64,000 nucleotides of DNA, from positions 3,044,001 through 3,108,000 of the forward strand of contig NZ_CP051293.1 of NCBI RefSeq assembly GCF_013170805.1, given 5' to 3'. The notes under the pieces were generated by a model. It was given only the letters and a program-made list of their open reading frames with translations, had not been told where the DNA came from and searched no databases. Shown piece after piece: positions 52,071 through 60,649 of this stretch; positions within the stretch are counted from its first letter, which is position 1, and the number at the start of each line of letters is the position of its first letter. Made by a program: the position numbers and the translations under genes. This stretch comes from Mesorhizobium sp. NZP2077 (GTDB lineage Bacteria; Pseudomonadota; Alphaproteobacteria; Rhizobiales; Rhizobiaceae).

Positions 52071-54665
52071 TTACTTCGCCTGCGCTAGCTGTTGTTCCAC
52101 CAGGCCGAGTTCCTTCTCGTAGAACCCTTCGAAGCCTGAGGAATATTGCTGCTCGCGAAAGATGTCGCGGGCAGCGATGAAGGCGTCGCGGGCGGCCAGA
52201 AGGCTGGCCTTGTCGTGGGTCCTGGTGCCGATGGCGAGCAGGATTTCGCCGCGCACAGAATGGGTCTTGCCCCAGATGACCGGCGATTTGTCGCGCTTCA
52301 GTTCGGTGAGCGCCAGGTCCATCTGCTCCAGCGCCTTGCGGTAGAGCGGCACACTGTCTTCGGCGTCTCCCATGAAGCGATAGGCGCGGCCGATATTGTA
52401 GGTGATGGTCGCCCAGGTGAAGGGATCGCGCGCCCGGGTGATCACCTCATGCGCCTTGTCGAACGTGTCAATCGACTGTCTGAAATAGTCCGAGCCCTTT
52501 CCGCGCTGGCCAAGCGCCAACAGAGCAGCACCAAGGTTGTTTTCGGTCGATGCCCAATCGACGGGCTGCTTGTCGCGCGTGCGGACTTCGAGCACATCTT
52601 CGAACGCCGCGACCGACGCCTCGAGCATCTCGGTGCCATCCTGCAGATCGCCGAGCTGGCGCATCGAAACGGCGAGATTGGCCTCGGCCATCGCCCATTG
52701 CACCGGCACCTTCTCGCGCGTCCAGACGGTCAGCGCGCCATGGAACGCTTCGATCGCCTGGCTCAGGTTCTTCTTCGCATTGCCTGCATCCCCCATGGCG
52801 GAGAGTTCGTTGCCGATGTTGTTCTGCAGCCCCGCCCAGGCGTCGGGGTCGATCTCTTTCCTGTAGACTTTCAGGGCCTGCCGAAACGCCTCTATGGCCT
52901 TGTTGTAGTAGGCCATACCACCGGCGCGCTGGGCCATCAGATCGTAGGCGTTGCCGAGATTGATCTGCACCGTTGCCCATTCCTGCGGATTGCGCTTGCG
53001 GGTGAAGACCTTGAGCGCATCTTCATAGACGCCGATTGCCTGCTCGACGCGCGCGGTGCCGTTCTCGCGCTCGGCCAGTGCCGTCAGCGTGATGCCTTCG
53101 TTGATGGCGACGCCGGCGGGGCCGCCGAAAACAGTGACGCCGGGCAGAAGCTTTGCCGCTTCGTAGACATCGACGGCCTGCTGAAGTGCCGCGTTCTCGC
53201 CCTTGACCATGCCCTGGTCGGTCAATGCATCGGCCTCGAAGACCTTGTAGAGGAAGGCGGCCTTCGGGTCCCAGCGCTCGGTCTGGCGGAAGGCGTCCTC
53301 GTAACGCTCGGCGGCGGTGCGATAGTCGAAGTTGAGGATCGCGGTGCGGGCATGGTCGGCGAAAGTGCCAGCCAATTCCAGCCGCCTCTGCCTGATATCA
53401 GCCTCGGCCTCGTCGAGCTCTTTGCTGATCTCCTCGGCACGGGCGCTGGCCCTGGCGCGGAAGGTCAGCGCCAAATTGATCGCGCCTTCCGATTGCGCGC
53501 GGTCGGCAAGGCCGGAAAGCCGAATCAATTCCGGATCCTGCCGGGTTTCGGTGTCGTGGCGGTTGAGGATCTCGCGCAGCTTCTGTGCACCCGCCGCGAG
53601 CTGCGCCTGCAAATCGGCGGGTCCGGCCGATGTGTCGACCTGCAAGGCGCCGAGCATGCCGTAGAGCTGGTCGAGTGGCACCTCGTTCTGCGCCGCCACG
53701 GTCTCGACCATCGAGCGCTGCCCGGCCGGTGTCGCGGCGATGGTCAGCAGGAGCTTGCGCCGCGCGGAACGGATCGAGGCCTCGTCGCTGCCGGTTTCCT
53801 CCGGCGCCTGGCCGAAATAGAGCAGGCGCCGCAAGCTGGCGTTCGTCCAGGGCAATTGCCGGCCGCCGGTCTTCACATAGACCTCCTCGGCAACCATGGT
53901 CATGACATCGCCGAAGGCGAAGCCGCCGGCAGCGAGATGTTTCAAAAGGGCGGCGGCATAGGGGCTGTTGCCGCCGGGCTCCCCGTCGAGCGCCGCATGG
54001 CCGGGCTCGGCGGCAAAGCCGATGACCTCGCCCAAGCTCTGCGGCGCGCCGGATGCATCCGCAAGGGGAGCCGCACCCCGAGCGAGATCGAGCCCGGCGG
54101 CGGCGACCGGCGCCGGCCCGGACGGGGCGGCTAGCGTCGCGTCCAGCGGAAACGGGTTGGAGCGGCAGGCGTCGAGCAGCACGATCGCCACCGGCACTCT
54201 GGCTTTGAGTTCAGCCAACAGAGCGGAGACCGGCACCAGCCGATTCGCCGGATCGGCAAGCGAGGAGGCGTCCGCCTCGACCGGCACCAGGTAATTCTCG
54301 CCGCCGGCCTCGATGCCGTGGCCGGAATAGTAGAGCAGGGCGACATCGGCGCCGGCCGCGTCCTCGACGAAATGCTTGAGGCCGCGCGCCAGGCGAGGCC
54401 CATCGCCATCGGGAATGGAGCTGACCTCGAAGCCTAGGCTGGTCAAAAGCTGGGCGACGGCGCGCGCATCGTTGGCCGGGTTGGGAAGCGCGGGCAGGGA
54501 ACGGTATTGCGATTCACCGATGACCAGTGCCACGCCGCGCAACGGCCTGACGTCATCGGCCCGTGCCGGCCATGCCAGCACGAAAGCCTGCAGCGCCAGC
54601 AGCAGCCATGCAGCGCAAAAAGCAAAGCGATGCCAACCCGCCATGCAAAACCCCGATAAGCCCAA
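52071..54665 (-). CDS. Caspase-like (C14) protease with TPR repeats, exported
   Basis: An 864-residue protein. The N-terminal signal sequence (about 12-36, ending ARA-D) is followed by a caspase-family p20 domain (about 40-290) with the catalytic pair H116 in YYSGHGIE and C167 in LLDACRSNPF. About 330-430 are helical/coiled, and 440-860 hold many TPR-type repeats (ATVQINLGNAYDLMAQR, AGLQNNIGNELSAMGDA, ASTENNLGAALLALGQR, ATITYNIGRAYRFMGDA). Bacterial orthocaspases of this form are common in rhizobia; the exported location is unusual for a regulator of cell death. Start ATG 54665 or 54644. Divergent from a HerA-like gene. Confidence 0.88.
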   Translation of the reverse strand: MGLSGFCMAGWHRFAFCAAWLLLALQAFVLAWPARADDVRPLRGVALVIGESQYRSLPALPNPANDARAVAQLLTSLGFEVSSIPDGDGPRLARGLKHFVEDAAGADVALLYYSGHGIEAGGENYLVPVEADASSLADPANRLVPVSALLAELKARVPVAIVLLDACRSNPFPLDATLAAPSGPAPVAAAGLDLARGAAPLADASGAPQSLGEVIGFAAEPGHAALDGEPGGNSPYAAALLKHLAAGGFAFGDVMTMVAEEVYVKTGGRQLPWTNASLRRLLYFGQAPEETGSDEASIRSARRKLLLTIAATPAGQRSMVETVAAQNEVPLDQLYGMLGALQVDTSAGPADLQAQLAAGAQKLREILNRHDTETRQDPELIRLSGLADRAQSEGAINLALTFRARASARAEEISKELDEAEADIRQRRLELAGTFADHARTAILNFDYRTAAERYEDAFRQTERWDPKAAFLYKVFEADALTDQGMVKGENAALQQAVDVYEAAKLLPGVTVFGGPAGVAINEGITLTALAERENGTARVEQAIGVYEDALKVFTRKRNPQEWATVQINLGNAYDLMAQRAGGMAYYNKAIEAFRQALKVYRKEIDPDAWAGLQNNIGNELSAMGDAGNAKKNLSQAIEAFHGALTVWTREKVPVQWAMAEANLAVSMRQLGDLQDGTEMLEASVAAFEDVLEVRTRDKQPVDWASTENNLGAALLALGQRGKGSDYFRQSIDTFDKAHEVITRARDPFTWATITYNIGRAYRFMGDAEDSVPLYRKALEQMDLALTELKRDKSPVIWGKTHSVRGEILLAIGTRTHDKASLLAARDAFIAARDIFREQQYSSGFEGFYEKELGLVEQQLAQAK

Positions 54666-55030
54666 CCCATGCTAACCGGCATAAAGTGGCGGCTCAATGA
54701 CGGATCGAATTTGCCTAGGGGTGAAAAAACTGACGACCGGCGTATACACAAAATGAACTTGAAAACGCCGGCCGCCGTTTGGGGCGTTGGGGTGCATCAC
54801 GTTTGGGGCGCGGTGCAAGGTCAGGCTACTCGGATGCCGGACGGCTTCAATCGGAACACCGGCCCATGGTAAACAGGTGGTTACTATCCACAGGTCGGCA
54901 ACCACCCTTCGGGCTCTTCGTTGTCGCTCACAGCTGTGTGCAACACCGCACGGCCGGCCATAGGCGCTCGACGGGCAGCACCTGGGTTGCTAAGCCCCAT
55001 GCCGCGCAGGAGACCTTTTTGAGTCGAGAC
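54666..55030. other. 365-bp divergent gap between caspase and HerA-like genes
   Basis: Holds the promoters of both genes. Two direct copies of GTTTGGGGCG, 23 bp apart (about 54777 and 54800), are the only notable feature. A frame continuing upstream from the HerA-like gene to 54779 is Arg-rich with no homology or ribosome site, and I reject it as coding. Confidence 0.4.
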
Positions 55031-56536
55031 ATGACCGTTGCGATCGAGATGGGACACACCAATGCGGGCGCCCCAGCGAACCTTGATCTCGAGGAGCTGC
55101 TGGCGACCCGCCTTCTTGTGCAGGGCAATTCGGGCTCCGGCAAGTCGCATCTGTTGCGCCGGCTGCTCGAGCAGAGCGCACCCTGGGTGCAGCAGACCAT
55201 CATCGATCCCGAAGGCGACTTCGTCTCGCTGGGCGAGCGCTACGGCCATCTGGTGATCGACGCCGAGGAGCATACCGAGCGCGGCCTGCAGGCGGCCGGC
55301 GAGCGGGCACGCATCCACCGCGTCTCCACCGTGCTCAATCTCGAAGGGCTCGACGCGGAGAACCAGATGCGGCGCGCCGCCGCCTTCCTCGGCGGCCTGT
55401 TCGAGGTTGCCCGCGACCACTGGTACCCGATGCTGGTGGTGGTGGACGAGGCGCAGCTGTTCGCGCCGGCTGTGGCCGGCGAGGTTTCCGACGAAGCGCG
55501 AAAACTCTCGCTGGGGGCCATGACCAACCTGATGTGCCGTGGCCGCAAGCGCGGGCTTGCCGGCATTATTGCCACGCAGCGGCTGGCCAAGCTCGCCAAG
55601 AACGTCGCGGCGGAAGCCTCCAATTTCCTCATGGGCCGTACCTTCCTCGACATCGACATGGCGCGCGCCGCTGATCTGCTCGGCATGGAGCGGCGCCAGG
55701 CGGAGGCTTTTCGCGACCTGGAGCGCGGGCAGTTCATGGCGCTCGGCCCCGCGCTGTCGCGCCGGCCGCTCGGCTTGCGCATCGGCCCGACCGATACAAG
55801 CCCGCGCAACGGCACGCCACGGCTGATGGCCATGCCGGAGGCAGCCCTCGAGGACGCCCGCGCCATCATCCTGGCGGCACCCCCGCCCGAGACGATGCGC
55901 GCGCCGCGCCGCGTGGCGTCACCAGACCTGCTCGACCAGTTGATGGCGGCGAAGTCGGCGGCGCTGGAAATCCGCCCCGAACCGGCGGAGCCGCAAATCA
56001 GCGCCGAGGACCTGGCGGAGCGGCGCGAGCGGGTGGACCGCGTGCTGCGCGCCATTCTGGCGCAGCCCGATGCAGGGTTTCGGGTGATCGGCGTGCTCTA
56101 CCAGGAATTCGTGGTGCGCTGCCGCATAGAGGGCCTCGCCTCTGTCGTGCCTGACTTACCGGAGTTCCGCCGCATGCTGACGCGCGCCCGCGCGGGCCTC
56201 GGCTCCGACATGGCAGCGGGAGACGACGCCTGGCGGGACGTTTCCGTCCGCGCGTCGTTGCTGCCCGACGACATGCAGGGCGTGTTTATGATGATCGCGC
56301 GAGCGGCCAAGGAGGGCTGGCCTTGCCCGAGCGACGCCGCGATCGCGCGCGCCTATGGTTCGCACTCGCTGCGCCGCGCCCGGCGTCTCCTGACCTATAT
56401 CGAGGAGCAAGGCCTGATTGTCTGCCAGCTCGACGGCACGGGAAAGCGCACCGTGACGCTGGTCGAACTGGCCTGGGCCACGGCCCCCGGCGACCCCAAC
56501 GCCGAGGAGGTGGAGCAGGGGAGCCTGGCGCTGTGA
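55031..56536 (+). CDS. HerA-like ATPase (helicase HerA central-domain family)
   Basis: A 501-residue cytoplasmic ATPase of the FtsK/HerA clan. Walker A is GNSGSGKS (32-39) and Walker B MLVVVDEAQ (134-142, D139-E140). ARIH/RVSTVLNLEGLD and GRKRGLAGIIATQRLAKLAKN follow the HerA-type order; the C-terminal 200 residues include winged-helix-like segments (IARAYGSHSLRRARRLLTYI). Chosen ATG 55031 is preceded by a weak site. HerA ATPases move DNA or remodel complexes. No NurA nuclease is next to it. It is followed by a sulfotransferase gene 7 bp on. Confidence 0.82.
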   Translation: MTVAIEMGHTNAGAPANLDLEELLATRLLVQGNSGSGKSHLLRRLLEQSAPWVQQTIIDPEGDFVSLGERYGHLVIDAEEHTERGLQAAGERARIHRVSTVLNLEGLDAENQMRRAAAFLGGLFEVARDHWYPMLVVVDEAQLFAPAVAGEVSDEARKLSLGAMTNLMCRGRKRGLAGIIATQRLAKLAKNVAAEASNFLMGRTFLDIDMARAADLLGMERRQAEAFRDLERGQFMALGPALSRRPLGLRIGPTDTSPRNGTPRLMAMPEAALEDARAIILAAPPPETMRAPRRVASPDLLDQLMAAKSAALEIRPEPAEPQISAEDLAERRERVDRVLRAILAQPDAGFRVIGVLYQEFVVRCRIEGLASVVPDLPEFRRMLTRARAGLGSDMAAGDDAWRDVSVRASLLPDDMQGVFMMIARAAKEGWPCPSDAAIARAYGSHSLRRARRLLTYIEEQGLIVCQLDGTGKRTVTLVELAWATAPGDPNAEEVEQGSLAL

Positions 56537-56543
56537 GGGGGCT

Positions 56544-57359
56544 ATGACGCGCTCGACTCCTGGCGGATCGCAGACACAGCCTGGCGGCAATGCCGCCCGG
56601 GTGCGCATCATGGGGACGCCGCGGTCCGGCACGAATCTCGCCAAGCTCCTGGTCGAAACCCATCTCGGCGTGCCTGTCGTCTTCGACCAGGGCTTTTGGA
56701 AGCATGGGATCTTTCCGGCGCTGATGAACGGACGCGACCTTGGATATGGCGACTTGCCCATCATCGTGATGAGCAAGGATCCCATTACCCAGCTTCTGTC
56801 ATGGTTCCGTTACAGCAGGAACGACAGCCTCTTCAGGCCGGCCAGACATCTCGGTCCGTTCTTGAGCGGGCCTTTCGAAATCAGGCAGGATTTCACGCAG
56901 CCCAGGATGACCTACAGGTTCCGCACACCTGCCGATTACTGGAACCAGTTCTACTTTGCCCTGGAAGCCTTGCGCGGCACCGGCGCGCCGGTGCATTTCG
57001 TCAGCTACGAGCAGCTCGTTTCGACGCCGGCGCTTTGCCTCGCTTCGATTTCGCGTTTTCTCGACCTGTCCCCGCCTTTCGACGCCGGCGCCACGGTGAC
57101 CATCCCACGGCATGCGCTCGCCGCGAGCAATGACATCGACCGGCCGACGGGCCCGGCCGCCAAGCAGGGTCCGTTCGATCCCTCGCGCGCGGATCTGGCA
57201 TCGGCACTCGCCAGGATCGGATGGCGCAATGCCCGCCTCATCCTGCGCGACATCGACGATGACGTGCTCGATGCAACCGGCCGGGCCGGATTTCGCAAAA
57301 CCTGGCGGAAAGCGATTGGTCCCGCGGCGATAGCGAGGTCGTTCATCGGCTTCTGGTGA
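56544..57359 (+). CDS. Sulfotransferase-like protein 1
   Basis: A 271-residue soluble protein. The 5'-phosphosulfate-loop is GTPRSGTNL (24-32); the 3'-phosphate motif is SKDPITQLLSWFRYSRN (about 76-93), both as in PAPS-dependent sulfotransferases. A second conserved stretch, TPADYWNQFYFAL, and the C-terminal ARIGWRNARLILRDIDDDVL are shared with its paralogue at 62.3 kb. It lacks a signal peptide. It probably adds sulfate to a carbohydrate or lipid headgroup, but the acceptor is unknown. Linked by 7 bp to the HerA-like gene. Confidence 0.8.
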   Translation: MTRSTPGGSQTQPGGNAARVRIMGTPRSGTNLAKLLVETHLGVPVVFDQGFWKHGIFPALMNGRDLGYGDLPIIVMSKDPITQLLSWFRYSRNDSLFRPARHLGPFLSGPFEIRQDFTQPRMTYRFRTPADYWNQFYFALEALRGTGAPVHFVSYEQLVSTPALCLASISRFLDLSPPFDAGATVTIPRHALAASNDIDRPTGPAAKQGPFDPSRADLASALARIGWRNARLILRDIDDDVLDATGRAGFRKTWRKAIGPAAIARSFIGFW

Positions 57360-57390
57360 GGGTGGTGCGCCACGCCGCGCTTCCGACGGT

Positions 57391-57888
57391 CTATTTCTGT
57401 TTTCGGCCCAGCCCCATGGATTTGGCGAGTTTCGAGCGCGTTGCGGAATAGTTTGGCGCCACCATCGGGTAGCTGGAAGGCAGGTTCCACTTCTTTCGAT
57501 ACTGGTCCGGCGTCAGGCCATAGTTCGTCTCGATATGCCGCTTCAGCGATTTGAAACGCTTGCCGTCCTCCAGGCAGATGATGAAATCCGGCGTGACGGA
57601 TTTTTTCACGGGGACGGCATATCTGATCTCGTCAGGCCCGCCATCGGCAACGCCATCCGAAATATTCCGGATCGATGCGTGTATTTTTCCGATGAAGTCG
57701 GGAAGCTCGGCGGCGGGAATGGGATTGTTCGAGACATAGGACGAGACAATGTCGGCGGTTATGGAAATAACCGGATCGATATGCGTTCCATTTCCGGCGT
57801 ATGCGCCGGCGCCGCTGACTTCATCAGGCGTTTCTTCGAAAATCCCCCCGCCCCGAACGATGGTTGGTCTGACATAAGGCTTCTTCAA
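57391..57888 (-). CDS. MucR/Ros-family regulator with degenerate zinc-finger residues
   Basis: A 165-residue DNA-binding protein. The start is a TTG at 57888, preceded by AGGAGAAG; an upstream ATG at 57993 has no ribosome site and would lie over the promoter. The Ros-type finger is IICLEDGKRFKSLKRHIETN (103-122) followed by YGLTPDQYRKKWNLP. The ligand positions of Ros are C105, D108 (Cys in Ros), H118 and N122 (His in Ros), so zinc binding is doubtful, as in the zinc-less Ros homologues known from M. loti. MucR proteins control exopolysaccharide genes; a 17-bp palindrome fills its own promoter. Confidence 0.9.
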   Translation of the reverse strand: MKKPYVRPTIVRGGGIFEETPDEVSGAGAYAGNGTHIDPVISITADIVSSYVSNNPIPAAELPDFIGKIHASIRNISDGVADGGPDEIRYAVPVKKSVTPDFIICLEDGKRFKSLKRHIETNYGLTPDQYRKKWNLPSSYPMVAPNYSATRSKLAKSMGLGRKQK

Positions 57889-57941
57889 AAGGCTTCTCCT
57901 GGACGAGCATGGTCTGGTGGTTACATCCGCTTGGTATAGTT

Positions 57942-57958
57942 GTGGGAAAATTTCACAC
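57942..57958 (-). promoter_or_regulatory. 17-bp palindromic operator, site 1 (mucR-like promoter)
   Basis: GTGGGAAAATTTCACAC. On the minus strand TTGACA (57965-57960) lies one base ahead of it and AACTAT directly after it, so the site sits between the -35 and the -10 of the mucR-like gene. This is the place for autorepression. Confidence 0.65.
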
Positions 57959-58080
57959 GTGTCAACTGGCGTAAACCAAGATGATTTGGCCAAGTCGAGA
58001 TGTCTTTCCCCATCGGGGTGCGGGCAACCGAACTACGCGACAGAAGGACCGCCGATGTCGCTTCTTTGGCCGGCGCCCTT

Positions 58081-58097
58081 GTGGAAGCATTTCCCAC
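58081..58097 (+). promoter_or_regulatory. 17-bp palindromic operator, site 2 (DUF6502-type operon)
   Basis: GTGGAAGCATTTCCCAC, with AAGCTATTTT following on the plus strand, comparable to the AACTAT after site 1. It lies 69 bp before the chosen start of the operon's first gene. Confidence 0.55.
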
Positions 58098-58165
58098 AAG
58101 CTATTTTCGGCAGGAATTTCCGAGGGATGGATGATCGATCTCGCGATTGAGAAGTGAAGGCGACG

Positions 58166-59035
58166 ATGAGCAAATCGGCGGGACAATATCTGGATGCCGC
58201 AGGCGTCCAGGGCGCGTTGAACCGGGTTCTTCGCCCGCTGGTGCGGCTCGCCATCAAGTGCGGGGTGACCTTTCCGGCCTTCGTCGATCTGTTGCGCCAA
58301 CTCTACGTCAATGTGGCCGAGCATGAATTCGCCTTGCCCGACAAGCAGCAGACCGACTCCAGGGTCAGCCTGCTGACGGGCGTCCACAGGAAGGAAGTCA
58401 GCCGGCTGAGAGGGGCGGGCGCGCCGGTGCGGGTGGTGCCCGATTCCGTGTCCCGGACGAGCGCCATCGTCGCGCGCTGGCTGGCCGATCCGCTGTTCGT
58501 CGACGCCAAGGGCGTGCCGTTGCCGCTGGCGCGGACGAGCGAGGCGGGAGAGCCGTCCTTTGCCGGCCTGGTGGAATCGGTTACCCGCGATCTCAGGCCG
58601 CGCGCCGTTCTCGACGACTGGCTCGACCGAGAGCTGGTCGAAATCGACGGCAAGGATCGCATCGTCCTGATGGAAGGGGCGATGGTGCCGCGCGGCGACG
58701 GCGAGGTCCGGCTTTACTACTTTGCCCGCAATCTCGGGGATCATGCGGCCGCCTCGGTCGAGAACGTTCTGGCTGACGCTCCGCCCTTCCTCGAGCGCGC
58801 CGTCCATTATGACGGGCTGTCGGAAGAGCTTGCCCGGTCGCTCGAGGCCTACAGCCGCGAGATCGCGGTCGAAACGCTGCTGCGCCTCAACAAATACGCA
58901 AACCAGGCCATTCAAAACGACCCGGGCGGGAACAGCCGCTGGAACTGGGGCGTCTATATCCTCACCGCCGACGGCACGTCGCTGGTTGCCGAGGAATCGC
59001 CTGAGATCAAGGATGCCGGCGGAGAGACGGCATGA
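58166..59035 (+). CDS. DUF6502 family protein
   Basis: A 289-residue soluble protein of a family of unknown function that I place as DUF6502 (QGALNRVLRPLVRLAIKCGV, TFPAFVDLLRQLYVNVAEHE, SRVSLLTGVHRKEVSRL). The N-terminal 90 residues look like a winged helix, suggesting DNA binding. The start ATG 58166 follows GAAGG; GTG 58154 is possible. It overlaps the next gene by four bases (ATGA). The pair DUF6502-DUF5666 is found together in other proteobacteria, as I recall. Site 2 of the palindrome lies in its leader. Confidence 0.75.
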   Translation: MSKSAGQYLDAAGVQGALNRVLRPLVRLAIKCGVTFPAFVDLLRQLYVNVAEHEFALPDKQQTDSRVSLLTGVHRKEVSRLRGAGAPVRVVPDSVSRTSAIVARWLADPLFVDAKGVPLPLARTSEAGEPSFAGLVESVTRDLRPRAVLDDWLDRELVEIDGKDRIVLMEGAMVPRGDGEVRLYYFARNLGDHAAASVENVLADAPPFLERAVHYDGLSEELARSLEAYSREIAVETLLRLNKYANQAIQNDPGGNSRWNWGVYILTADGTSLVAEESPEIKDAGGETA

Positions 59036-60099
59036 GCGGCAGGCCGACGAGACGGGGTTTCCTGACGCTCGCAGCCACCGTGCCGGCGGTGTTCTTCAGC
59101 CTGCTCGCGCGGGCGACCGAACAGCCGAAAGACCAGGGCGTTGGCGGCACCGGCTGGACAGCGGGGACCGAGGGCGACCAGGGCATCGGCGGCACCGGCA
59201 TCGTCGGCACGATCCAGCGCTTCGGCAGCATTTTCGTCAACGGCGTACGGGTTCAGTACCAGCCTGACGTGCCGGTCTGGGTCGACGGCGTCCGTGTCGC
59301 CTCGAACAGGCTGAAGGTCGGGCATGTCGTTCGCGTCGCGGTGGTCCAAAAGACCGACCGCGTGATGACCTCCGCCATCCATGTTACCAGCGAGGTTGTG
59401 GGACCGGTCGAGCGCAAGACCGCCGGCTCGATGCGGGTGCTGGGACAGCAGGTCGACATCAGCCAGCTTGCGGAGGCATCGACGGTCGGGGTGGGCGATA
59501 TCGTCGCCGTCCACGGCATTCGCCGGCCCGACGGGAAAATCGTTGCCAGCCTGGTGGAGGCCAGGCCGGATGAAACGCATTATCTGGTTCGCGGCCTGGC
59601 GGTGGTGCGGTCGGGCGCGTTGCTGGTCGGGCGGCTGAAGATCGGACAGGGATCATCGCCGCTGGCAAATCGACGCGTGCAACTGACCCTCGCCAAGGCC
59701 ACGGACGGATACAAGATCGTGCATCTGGAAGCGGAAGCACCGGTGCCGCAGGCCCATGTCGCCGATGTTCTCTACGAGACGTTCCTGCAGCGCCGCGGAC
59801 ATCGGCTGGAATCGGGTCTGGGCATCGCCGTCGACAATCAGAACGGCGATGTGACATCGACGGCTGCCGTCCGGGCGTTTATCGAGGTCGGGTTCGATCG
59901 CGCGGGCAATGTCCTTTCGGCGTCGCGTGGGCACAATGCCGGCGGGCCGTCACCGAACCAGCCCGGCATGCCGCCGGGTCCGCCTCCCGGCGGACCGACC
60001 GGGCCGGGGGGACCGACCGGGCCGGGGGGACCGACTGGACCGGGCGGACCTGGGGGGGCCGGGGGACCAGGCGGCCCTGGTGGGCCGGGCGCGCCTTAG
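59032..60099 (+). CDS. DUF5666-type protein with Tat signal and collagen-like tail
   Basis: A 355-residue exported protein. The N-terminus PTRRGFLTLA (residues 5-14) is a twin-arginine signal followed by a hydrophobic stretch. Residues 35-55 have repeated GVGGTGW/GIGGTGI. Small beta-barrel domains of the DUF5666 kind follow (VGTIQRFGSIFVNGVRVQYQ, VHGIRRPDGKIVASLVEAR). Residues 304-355 form a Pro/Gly-rich tail with GPTGPG repeats and Gly at nearly every third position, encoded by three 18-bp tandem units (59992-60045). It could be a surface or periplasmic stalk. Second gene of a two-gene unit. Confidence 0.75.
   Translation: MSGRPTRRGFLTLAATVPAVFFSLLARATEQPKDQGVGGTGWTAGTEGDQGIGGTGIVGTIQRFGSIFVNGVRVQYQPDVPVWVDGVRVASNRLKVGHVVRVAVVQKTDRVMTSAIHVTSEVVGPVERKTAGSMRVLGQQVDISQLAEASTVGVGDIVAVHGIRRPDGKIVASLVEARPDETHYLVRGLAVVRSGALLVGRLKIGQGSSPLANRRVQLTLAKATDGYKIVHLEAEAPVPQAHVADVLYETFLQRRGHRLESGLGIAVDNQNGDVTSTAAVRAFIEVGFDRAGNVLSASRGHNAGGPSPNQPGMPPGPPPGGPTGPGGPTGPGGPTGPGGPGGAGGPGGPGGPGAP
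59992..60045 (+). repeat. Three 18-bp tandem repeats in the collagen-like tail
   Basis: GGACCGACCGGGCCGGGG occurs twice exactly and a third time with changes, coding for GPTGPG units. Copy number of such minisatellites can change by slippage. Confidence 0.75.
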
Positions 60100-60116
60100 C
60101 AGCAAATCTCCGGCGT

Positions 60117-60292
60117 TGGCGCTGCCCCTCACTGTCCTGCCGGACATCTCTCCCCGTAAACGGGGCGAGAGGGGCTCGCCTCGATGCCGCGCCATCTCAG
60201 CAGTACTGATGATTGGCGAAAGCAGAGATGGGAGCGTCCTTCGCCCCGTTTACGGGGAGAAGATGGCGGCAGCCAGATGAGGGGCAGCGCAA
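60117..60292. repeat. Palindromic intergenic repeat element with about 49-bp inverted ends
   Basis: The left end GCGCTGCCCCTCACTGTCCT... and the minus-strand reading of the right end GCGCTGCCCCTCATCTGGCT... agree at most positions over about 49 bp and both run to CCCCGTAAACGGGGCG. The middle of about 80 bp has no reading frame. It resembles a MITE or rhizobial palindromic repeat, with a second relative at 21284-21428. Confidence 0.65.
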
Positions 60293-60615
60293 ACGGCTGG
60301 CCGTTGTGGCGCGGCGGAATGGTCCATCGTTTCAGCAAACGCTGAACGCCTCCATTTCCTTAGCTTTGCGCATTTTCGCATGGGAACACCCCTCGCGCTT
60401 CTGCCAGCGTTCTGGAGGAAGCAACGATCCGGCCGGTCCGTCCTTTGCGATAGACAGAACCGGCCGGCACAGCCGTACGGGGCTCGTTGGGTTGGGGCGT
60501 AAGCTTTTTTTGGTACGGCTGCTTTCCGCGGACCATACGGGGGGCGGACGGTCCGCTGAATCCTATGGAATGTCCTGGCTTCCTTTCCTCTCGCAGTCGC
60601 TGACGGACTCAACAT

Positions 60616-60632
60616 GTGGGAAAATTACCCAT
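60616..60632 (-). promoter_or_regulatory. 17-bp palindromic operator, site 3
   Basis: GTGGGAAAATTACCCAT, followed by AAGTCAACTG. It shares with site 1 the wider form GTGGGAAAATT-N-C-N-CA plus GTCAACTG, so a minus-strand -35 (TTGAC) also stands at the same distance. No gene follows on that strand; it may act on the promoter 39 bp further on. Confidence 0.6.
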
Positions 60633-60649
60633 AAGTCAACTGTGTGCTC

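Noticed and set aside
54779..55030. Upstream extension of the HerA-like frame
   Set aside because: Arg-rich, no homology pattern, and the Walker A region follows normally from ATG 55031.
57889..57993. Longer N-terminus for the MucR-like protein from ATG 57993
   Set aside because: It would translate the promoter and palindrome; TTG 57888 has a strong ribosome site and the family's usual length.
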